The notes under the pieces are model-generated. The model did no database searches. It was not told the origin of the DNA and saw only the letters and a program-made list of their open reading frames with translations. 64,000 nt of DNA, from assembly GCF_003201475.1 (NCBI RefSeq), contig NZ_QJJK01000007.1, forward strand, positions 372,001 through 436,000, written 5' to 3'. The position numbers and the translations under genes were made by a program. Every line of letters begins with the position of its first letter. The stretch's first letter is position 1. The stretch is from Chelatococcus asaccharovorans (GTDB lineage Bacteria; Pseudomonadota; Alphaproteobacteria; Rhizobiales; Beijerinckiaceae). Shown piece after piece: positions 59,604 to 64,000 of this stretch.

Positions 59604-60776
59604 ATGCGTGACGCGGTGATCGTTGCCACAGCCAGGACGCCGATCGGCAAGGCCTATCGCGGCGCGTTCAATGCGACGCCTGCGCCCACGCTGGCCGCCC
59701 ATGCCTTGCGCGCAGCCGTGGAACGGGCGGGGATCGCGCCGGGCGAATGCGAGGATTGCATTCTCGGCTGCTCGCTCCCGCAAGGCTATCAACACACGAT
59801 TGGACGCATGGCGGCATTGCGGGCCGGGCTGCCGGTTGACGTGCCGGGCATGACGATCGAGCGGCAGTGTGCGTCCGGGCTGATGACCATCGCCACCGCG
59901 GCCAAACAGATCATCGTCGACCGCATGGACATCATCCTCGCCGGCGGCGTCGAGTCGATCTCGCTCGTCCAGACGCCCGAATTGCGGATCGATCCGGATC
60001 CCGAACTCGTCGCCATGCACGATGACGCCTATATGGCGATGATCGATACGGCCGAGGTCGTCGCCCGGCGCTACGGCATTGCGCGCGCGGAGCAGGATGC
60101 CTATGCGCTGCAATCGCAGCAGCGCACGGCGGCGGCGCAGGTGGCCGGCCGCTTCGACGCCGAGATAATCCCGGTTACCGCAAGCAAGAGGGTTATCGAC
60201 AAGGAGACCGGGGCGGACATCATGGAGCTCGTGACCCTGACGCGGGACGAGGGCAACCGCCCGAACAGCGATCTCGCGGGCCTTGCATCCCTGAAGGCCG
60301 TGCGGGAGGAGGGGGCCATAACAGCCGGCAACGCCAGCCAATTGTCGGACGGCGCGTCGGTCGCGGTCCTCATGGAGGCGAAACTGGCGGAAAGACGGGG
60401 GCTGACGCCGCTTGGCCGCTATGTCGGGATGGCCGTTGCCGGAACGAAGCCCGACGAGATGGGCATCAGCCCGGTTTTCGCGGTGCCCAGGCTCTTGCAG
60501 CGCTTTGGCCTCGGCATCGACGACATCGGTCTGTGGGAATTGAATGAGGCCTTCGCCGTGCAGGTTCTCTATTGTCGCGATCGACTCGGCATTCCCGACG
60601 CCTTGCTCAATGTTGACGGCGGCGCGATTGCCATCGGGCACCCCTATGGGATGTCCGGAGCGCGCATGGTCGGGCATGCGCTGATCGAAGGGAAGCGCCG
60701 TGGCGTCCGCCATGTTGTGGTGACCATGTGCGTCGGCGGCGGCATGGGCGCGGCGGGGCTCTTCGAGGTTCTATGA
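59604..60776 (+). CDS. Thiolase (acetyl-CoA acyltransferase)
   Basis: 390-residue degradative-type thiolase. The nucleophile Cys89 is in I-E-R-Q-C-A-S-G, the active-site His in G-H-P-Y-G-M-S-G near 348, and the second Cys in C-V-G-G-G-M-G near 378. It cleaves 3-ketoacyl-CoA with CoA, ending a beta-oxidation round. The start is two bases after the SDR stop. The last bases overlap the MaoC gene by 4 bp. Confidence 0.94.
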   Translation: MRDAVIVATARTPIGKAYRGAFNATPAPTLAAHALRAAVERAGIAPGECEDCILGCSLPQGYQHTIGRMAALRAGLPVDVPGMTIERQCASGLMTIATAAKQIIVDRMDIILAGGVESISLVQTPELRIDPDPELVAMHDDAYMAMIDTAEVVARRYGIARAEQDAYALQSQQRTAAAQVAGRFDAEIIPVTASKRVIDKETGADIMELVTLTRDEGNRPNSDLAGLASLKAVREEGAITAGNASQLSDGASVAVLMEAKLAERRGLTPLGRYVGMAVAGTKPDEMGISPVFAVPRLLQRFGLGIDDIGLWELNEAFAVQVLYCRDRLGIPDALLNVDGGAIAIGHPYGMSGARMVGHALIEGKRRGVRHVVVTMCVGGGMGAAGLFEVL

Positions 60777-61252
60777 CCATGGACAAGGACGCGCTCACCA
60801 TCGATGCCTATGCACGGCTGGTCGGACAGGAGGTCGGAACGTCCGGATGGATCGCGATCGACCAGCCGCGGATCGACAGCTTCGCCGACGCGACGCTCGA
60901 CCGGCAGTATATCCATGTCGATCCCGCTCGGGCGAAGGATTCGCCGTTTGGCGGCACCATCGCCCATGGCTTTCTGTCCGTATCGCTGCTCAGCCGCATG
61001 TTGTTCGACGTCCTTCCGAAGTTCAGGGATGTCGATTTGAACGTCAATTACGGTATGAACCGTCTCCGGTTTCTCTCGCCTGTGAAATGCGGCAGCCGCA
61101 TACGGGGGCGTTTCGTCCTCACGGACGTGGAGACAAGGAGTGCCGGCCAGGTTCTTTTGACCCACGAGGTGACGGTCGAGATAGAACACGGCCCAAGGCC
61201 GGCCCTCGTGGCGGAATGGCTGATCTTGCTGACGCAAGGACAACGCGATTGA
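60773..61252 (+). CDS. MaoC-family (R)-specific enoyl-CoA hydratase-like protein
   Basis: 159-residue hotdog hydratase. The catalytic block [15 protein letters not shown]-x-x-A near residue 40, followed by [10 protein letters not shown] near 62, holds the Asp and His of the MaoC site. It hydrates a 2-enoyl-CoA to the 3R-hydroxy form, which is the substrate of the MFE-2-like SDR, so the two are stereochemically matched. Final gene of the ABC/CoA operon. Confidence 0.92.
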   Translation: MTMDKDALTIDAYARLVGQEVGTSGWIAIDQPRIDSFADATLDRQYIHVDPARAKDSPFGGTIAHGFLSVSLLSRMLFDVLPKFRDVDLNVNYGMNRLRFLSPVKCGSRIRGRFVLTDVETRSAGQVLLTHEVTVEIEHGPRPALVAEWLILLTQGQRD

Positions 61253-61545
61253 CAGGCGTCGACCGCACCATGTTGGGGCAGAAGCAGATCAAGGCACCCA
61301 TGGCGAGGGTGGGTGCGATCGCAGCCGCGGCGGAAGCTGAACATTCTGCTTGCGCACAATAAGACGTCGATTGCCGTCTGCCGGGCGTCGTGACGTGTGC
61401 GTGATCATTGCGCGTGATACGCCGGCCTCAAGCTGACGCTCATCGATTGCAGTGCCGGCGCCGTCATCGGCGCCTCGGCCCCCGGGTCTTTTTTCGAGCG
61501 AAGTGGACACCGGTTCGCGTGAAGACAATGCGTAGAAACAAAGAC
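61253..61545. other. Intergenic gap between convergent genes
   Basis: No gene or RNA is recognised here. A stem GGCGCCG-TCAT-CGGCGCC (61457-61474) lies 12 bases before the six-T run in GGGTCTTTTTTC, which is loosely terminator-like for the plus-strand operon but too far from the stem for a confident call. Confidence 0.35.
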
Positions 61546-62208
61546 CTAGATCGCGTCCGCCCTTATGCGGTAGGCGCAGCGGCGCGCGCCGAGGACGATA
61601 TGCTCCGTCCGCTCGATCGAACAATCCGGTCCAAGCATCTCACGGAAAATGGCAAGCTCTGCCCGGCAGAAGCCTTGGCATGCGGCCGCGGCGGCACAGA
61701 TGGGGCAATGGTTCTCGATCAACAACCAGCCGTCACCATCATCCGCCTGATGGTACTCGGCCATGTAGCCTTCCCGCGAGCGGATGTCCGCCAAAGCGGC
61801 CACCCGCGCTTCCAGGCCCTTGATCGAACGCAGTTTGGCGCGATAGTGAGCCCGCATTTCATCTTCACGCGCGCCGACGAGCTGATCCAGCACATCCGCT
61901 CCGAGCCGGTTGCGGATAGCGCTCAAAAGGCTGACGGTGAGCTCCGCATGGGCATCTGGAAAGCACGCGTTACCCCTGCCGGTCAGGCGCCAGAACTGCC
62001 TCGGCCGGCCAACGCCGCGAACGACGGATTCGGTTTCAACCAGGCCTTCCGCAGCGAGCTTGGCCAGCTGCTGGCGCGCATTCTCGCCGGTCGTGCCGAG
62101 CGCGCGCCCGAGGTCCGCCGCAGTCTGCGGTCCGCGGGTCTTCAACAGCAACAGGAAGCGATCCGGGTTGGAGCGCCCTTGCGACCTGTCCGCGCGCGAA
62201 ATCGACAT
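61546..62208 (-). CDS. SufR-like Fe-S cluster-type transcriptional regulator
   Basis: 220-residue regulator. The N-terminal winged helix has T-A-A-D-L-G-R-A-L-G-T-T-G-E-N-A-R-Q-Q-L near residue 30 and V-G-R-P-R-Q-F-W-R-L-T near 65. Near residue 175 is E-N-H-C-P-I-C-A, then A-C-Q-G-F-C-R-A-E-L, giving four cysteines in a C-x2-C-x5-C-x3-C pattern typical of the SufR-like family that binds an Fe-S cluster. A further Cys lies in P-D-C-S and another in R-R-C-A. The ATG at 62208 was chosen over an upstream frame beginning 62322. It is divergent from the ybaK gene. Confidence 0.85.
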   Translation of the reverse strand: MSISRADRSQGRSNPDRFLLLLKTRGPQTAADLGRALGTTGENARQQLAKLAAEGLVETESVVRGVGRPRQFWRLTGRGNACFPDAHAELTVSLLSAIRNRLGADVLDQLVGAREDEMRAHYRAKLRSIKGLEARVAALADIRSREGYMAEYHQADDGDGWLLIENHCPICAAAAACQGFCRAELAIFREMLGPDCSIERTEHIVLGARRCAYRIRADAI

Positions 62209-62315
62209 ATCCTCGCTATCGATGATATTCAAAGCAATGGCTTGATTTATATCCCCGCCGACGAAACGGTGCAACCCATGGGGGTCGCGTGGCGGGACAA
62301 GGAGAGAAACCATCG

Positions 62316-62789
62316 ATGTCAAAGGCGACCCGAGCGACGCAGGCCCTCGAGAAGGCCGGCATAGCCTTTACGCTCCACAGCTATGCATATGATCCCAATG
62401 CCGAACGCGTGGGGCTGCAGGCCGCCGAGGCGATCGGCGAGGCGCCTGAGCGCGTGTTGAAGACGCTGATGGTGCGCGTCGATGGGAAGCCGGTCTGCGT
62501 GATTGTGCCGTCGGATCGCGAGGTTTCGATGAAGAAGCTCGCCGCGGCCTTCGGCGGCAAGTCCGCGGAGATGATGAAGCCGAGCGATGCGGAGCGGCTG
62601 ACCGGATACAAGGTCGGGGGCATCAGCCCCTTCGGACAGATGCGCAAGGTCCCGACGGCCATCGAGCAGCAATCGCTGGCGCATGAGCGCGTGTACATGA
62701 ATGGCGGGCAGCGGGGCCTGCAGGTTCGCCTGGCCCCCGGCGATGCGCAGGTGGTGCTGGACGCCCTGGTGGCACCGGTCATTGCCTAG
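62316..62789 (+). CDS. ybaK: YbaK-family Cys-tRNA(Pro) deacylase
   Basis: 157-residue editing enzyme. It shows L-K-T-L-M-V-R-V-D-G near residue 49 and the catalytic Lys in V-S-M-K-K-L-A-A-A near 73. G-x-I-S-P-F-G-Q-M-R-K near 105 is the family signature. It hydrolyses mischarged Cys-tRNA(Pro). The start at 62316 has GGAGAGA nearby. The TAG stop is part of the CTAG that starts a truncated copy of the MITE-like element. Confidence 0.92.
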   Translation: MSKATRATQALEKAGIAFTLHSYAYDPNAERVGLQAAEAIGEAPERVLKTLMVRVDGKPVCVIVPSDREVSMKKLAAAFGGKSAEMMKPSDAERLTGYKVGGISPFGQMRKVPTAIEQQSLAHERVYMNGGQRGLQVRLAPGDAQVVLDALVAPVIA

Positions 62790-62830
62790 GGTCAGGCCCC
62801 ATTCATCTGGTTGAAATGTGTGAGGCCATG
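62786..62830. mobile_element. Truncated copy of the MITE-like element (left end only)
   Basis: CTAGGGTCAGGCCCCATT followed by CATCTGGTTGAAATG-TGTGAGGCCAT matches the first 45 bp of the element at 45290 with only a few differences. No right-end inverted repeat is seen downstream. Like the full copy it starts within the TAG stop of a host gene. The remaining gap to the sod gene is AT-rich, has no gene, and should contain the sod promoter. Confidence 0.7.
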
Positions 62831-63003
62831 GATCTTCACGTGAATTCGGCTGAATTAAACAAGTGGCAGCTTGACAAATTGTGTCTCGCTATTAACAAAT
62901 CGCTGGCTCAGTCAATCAGCTCCTGGCGGTCCCGCCCGCCGGCCTTGTCTGCCTGCGGCGGATCGATTGGAGCCATGCCTCGACCTTTTGAATGGAGCTT
63001 TTC

Positions 63004-63612
63004 ATGGCCTTCGAACTTCCCGCCCTTCCGTATTCGACCAACGCCCTGGCTGCCGCAGGCATGAGCCAGGAGACGCTCGAACTCCACCACGGCAAGCACC
63101 ATCAGGCCTATGTGACGGCGCTGAATGGCTTCGTGGAGAAGAATGACGATCTCAAGGGCAAGTCGCTGGAGGAGATCATCCGCTTCACCACCGGCAAGGC
63201 GGAACTGGCGCCCGTGTTCAACAATGCGGGCCAGCACTGGAATCACATCCTGTTCTGGCAGGCGCTGTCGCCCCAGGGCGGCGGGATCCCGGGGGCGCTT
63301 GAGAAAAAGCTCGTCGCCGATTTCGGCAGCGTCGACGCTTTCAAAGAGGCGTTCAAGACGGCGGCCACGACGCAGTTTGGCTCTGGCTGGGCCTGGCTCG
63401 TTCTCGGCGACGACGGCAAGCTCAAGGTTACAAAGAGCGCCAACGCGGACAATCCCCTCGCCTCGGGCCAGGGCAAGTCCCTCATCGGGCTCGATGTCTG
63501 GGAGCACAGCTATTATGTGGATTTCCGCAATCGCCGTCCGGACTATGTCACCAACTTCCTCGAGAAGCTCGCCAATTATGAATTCGCCGAAGCGGAGCTG
63601 AACAAGGCCTGA
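63004..63612 (+). CDS. sodB: Superoxide dismutase, Fe/Mn family
   Basis: 202-residue cytoplasmic superoxide dismutase. Metal ligands: His in L-E-L-H-H-G-K-H near residue 27, His in G-Q-H-W-N-H near 78, Asp and His in L-D-V-W-E-H-S-Y-Y near 162. G-S-G-W-A-W-L-V is standard. The S-P-Q-G-G-G segment is mixed between Fe and Mn types, so metal use is not certain. The ATG at 63004 follows GGAGC. A strong terminator follows. Confidence 0.94.
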   Translation: MAFELPALPYSTNALAAAGMSQETLELHHGKHHQAYVTALNGFVEKNDDLKGKSLEEIIRFTTGKAELAPVFNNAGQHWNHILFWQALSPQGGGIPGALEKKLVADFGSVDAFKEAFKTAATTQFGSGWAWLVLGDDGKLKVTKSANADNPLASGQGKSLIGLDVWEHSYYVDFRNRRPDYVTNFLEKLANYEFAEAELNKA

Positions 63613-63704
63613 CGAATCTCTCGCGGGCGGGGGAAAGTCCTGTCCGCCGTGTGCCCCTCGGCGATGCGCGCGCAAAGCCCAGGCTGCCGATTCCTCCATG
63701 TATG

Positions 63705-63733
63705 GAGCCATGGTCCCCATGGCTCTTTTTTTT
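63705..63733 (+). terminator. Rho-independent terminator of the superoxide dismutase gene
   Basis: GAGCCATGG (63705-63713) and its perfect complement CCATGGCTC (63717-63725) enclose a 3-base loop, followed at once by eight T (63726-63733). The 9-bp stem makes it strong. Confidence 0.93.
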
Positions 63734-63777
63734 GGCCGCCTGCACGCAAGCGCGCTGAAAAAACAGTTGCGAATCAT

Positions 63778-63793
63778 ATAAGTCATCGCTTAT
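63778..63793. promoter_or_regulatory. Candidate ArsR operator
   Basis: ATAAG-TCATCG-CTTAT is an inverted repeat with 5-bp arms, nine bases before the start codon of the ArsR gene. Such AT-rich dyads at the 5' end are usual for self-repressing ArsR proteins. Confidence 0.5.
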
Positions 63794-63801
63794 CTGTTGG
63801 C

Positions 63802-64000
63802 ATGGTCGAGAACGAGATATTCCGGGCCCTTTCGGATCCAACCCGCCGCGCGATCTTCGAGAAGCTGGCGGCTGGCGCGATGAATGCGACCTCGCTGCGT
63901 GCGGGACTGCGGATCAGCCAGCCCGCCATGTCGCAGCATCTCGCCGTCCTCCGGAGCGCGAAACTCGTCCGGGTCGAGCGGCGGGGTCGGTTCGTGAACT
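63802..64000 (+). CDS. ArsR-family transcriptional regulator (3' end outside window)
   Basis: N-terminal 66 residues of a small winged-helix regulator: F-R-A-L-S-D-P-T-R-R-A-I-F-E-K-L near residue 7, then I-S-Q-P-A-M-S-Q-H-L-A-V-L recognition helix near 40 and the start of the wing V-R-V-E-R-R-G-R. No metal-binding cysteine motif is seen in this part. It resembles the group that regulates SRPBCC/AHSA1 genes, often found next to them. The gene continues past the window. Confidence 0.9.
   Translation, partial: MVENEIFRALSDPTRRAIFEKLAAGAMNATSLRAGLRISQPAMSQHLAVLRSAKLVRVERRGRFVN

Noticed and set aside
61457-61496. Strong terminator of the ABC/CoA operon
   Set aside because: The stem and T-run are separated by 12 bases, so the evidence is too weak for a terminator call.

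Overview
The window reads as a high-GC (roughly 63-65%) alphaproteobacterial chromosome, most likely from the Hyphomicrobiales (Rhizobiales). The reasons are the gene families, the FixK/FNR-type and PHO-type DNA sites, a BigR/SqrR-like sulfur sensor, a rhizobial-style density of ABC transporters, and small palindromic intergenic repeats. This placement is an inference from gene content. I see no rRNA, tRNA, CRISPR array, phage or plasmid replication gene. The first gene (a class C beta-lactamase relative) and the last (an ArsR regulator) are cut by the window edges.

Layout. 1-17.8 kb is a patchwork of small stress and detoxification units with their regulators: serine hydrolase, AraC/GyrI regulator, secreted alpha/beta hydrolase, Ohr/OsmC protein, a second AraC regulator, a giant winged-helix/P-loop ATPase regulator, a YafY-type operon, HxlR with FabF, tautomerase and thioesterase, a MerR/carboxymuconolactone decarboxylase pair, aldo/keto reductase, GST and pirin. 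17.9-37.3 kb is the most striking part: about 19 kb of almost uninterrupted plus-strand genes that look like an organophosphorus uptake and processing island. It opens with a candidate PHO box and a peptide-class ABC transporter (two ATPases, two permeases, binding protein), followed by a metallophosphoesterase, a DeoR regulator and PhnM. Then comes a duplicated module of metallophosphoesterase, sugar-class binding protein and tyrosine-phosphatase-like enzyme, the second copy carrying its own permeases and ATPase. One TetR gene precedes copy 1; the other lies on the opposite strand between the copies.

37.6-47.6 kb holds a GH5 glycosidase, a divergent methyltransferase/Rrf2 pair with twin operators, and a low-oxygen/dormancy-like group (PhaC-like hydrolase, NadE, phosphoribosyltransferase, HPF with cold-shock domain) with a TTGA-N6-TCAA FixK/FNR box in the divergent promoter. 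It ends with an AraC/YoaK pair. 47.7-52.9 kb is an RND efflux operon (DUF2892, adaptor, pump) divergent from a BigR/SqrR-like repressor with the diagnostic two-cysteine spacing. 52.9-61.3 kb is a MarR gene divergent from a seven-gene operon joining a ferric/organic-anion-class ABC importer to CoA transferase, SDR, thiolase and MaoC hydratase, which looks like import plus CoA-dependent breakdown of an unidentified carboxylate. 61.5-64 kb has a SufR-like regulator, YbaK, Fe/Mn superoxide dismutase with a clear terminator, and the start of an ArsR gene.

Small-scale structure: a 283-bp MITE-like element with terminal inverted repeats sits at the stop codon of the HPF gene, and a truncated copy sits at the stop codon of ybaK. 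A three-copy palindromic intergenic repeat family is present. Short in-frame tandem repeats occur in three genes of the organophosphate island. Gene remnants include a HAD hydrolase N-terminus, a thioesterase piece and a membrane protein C-terminus.
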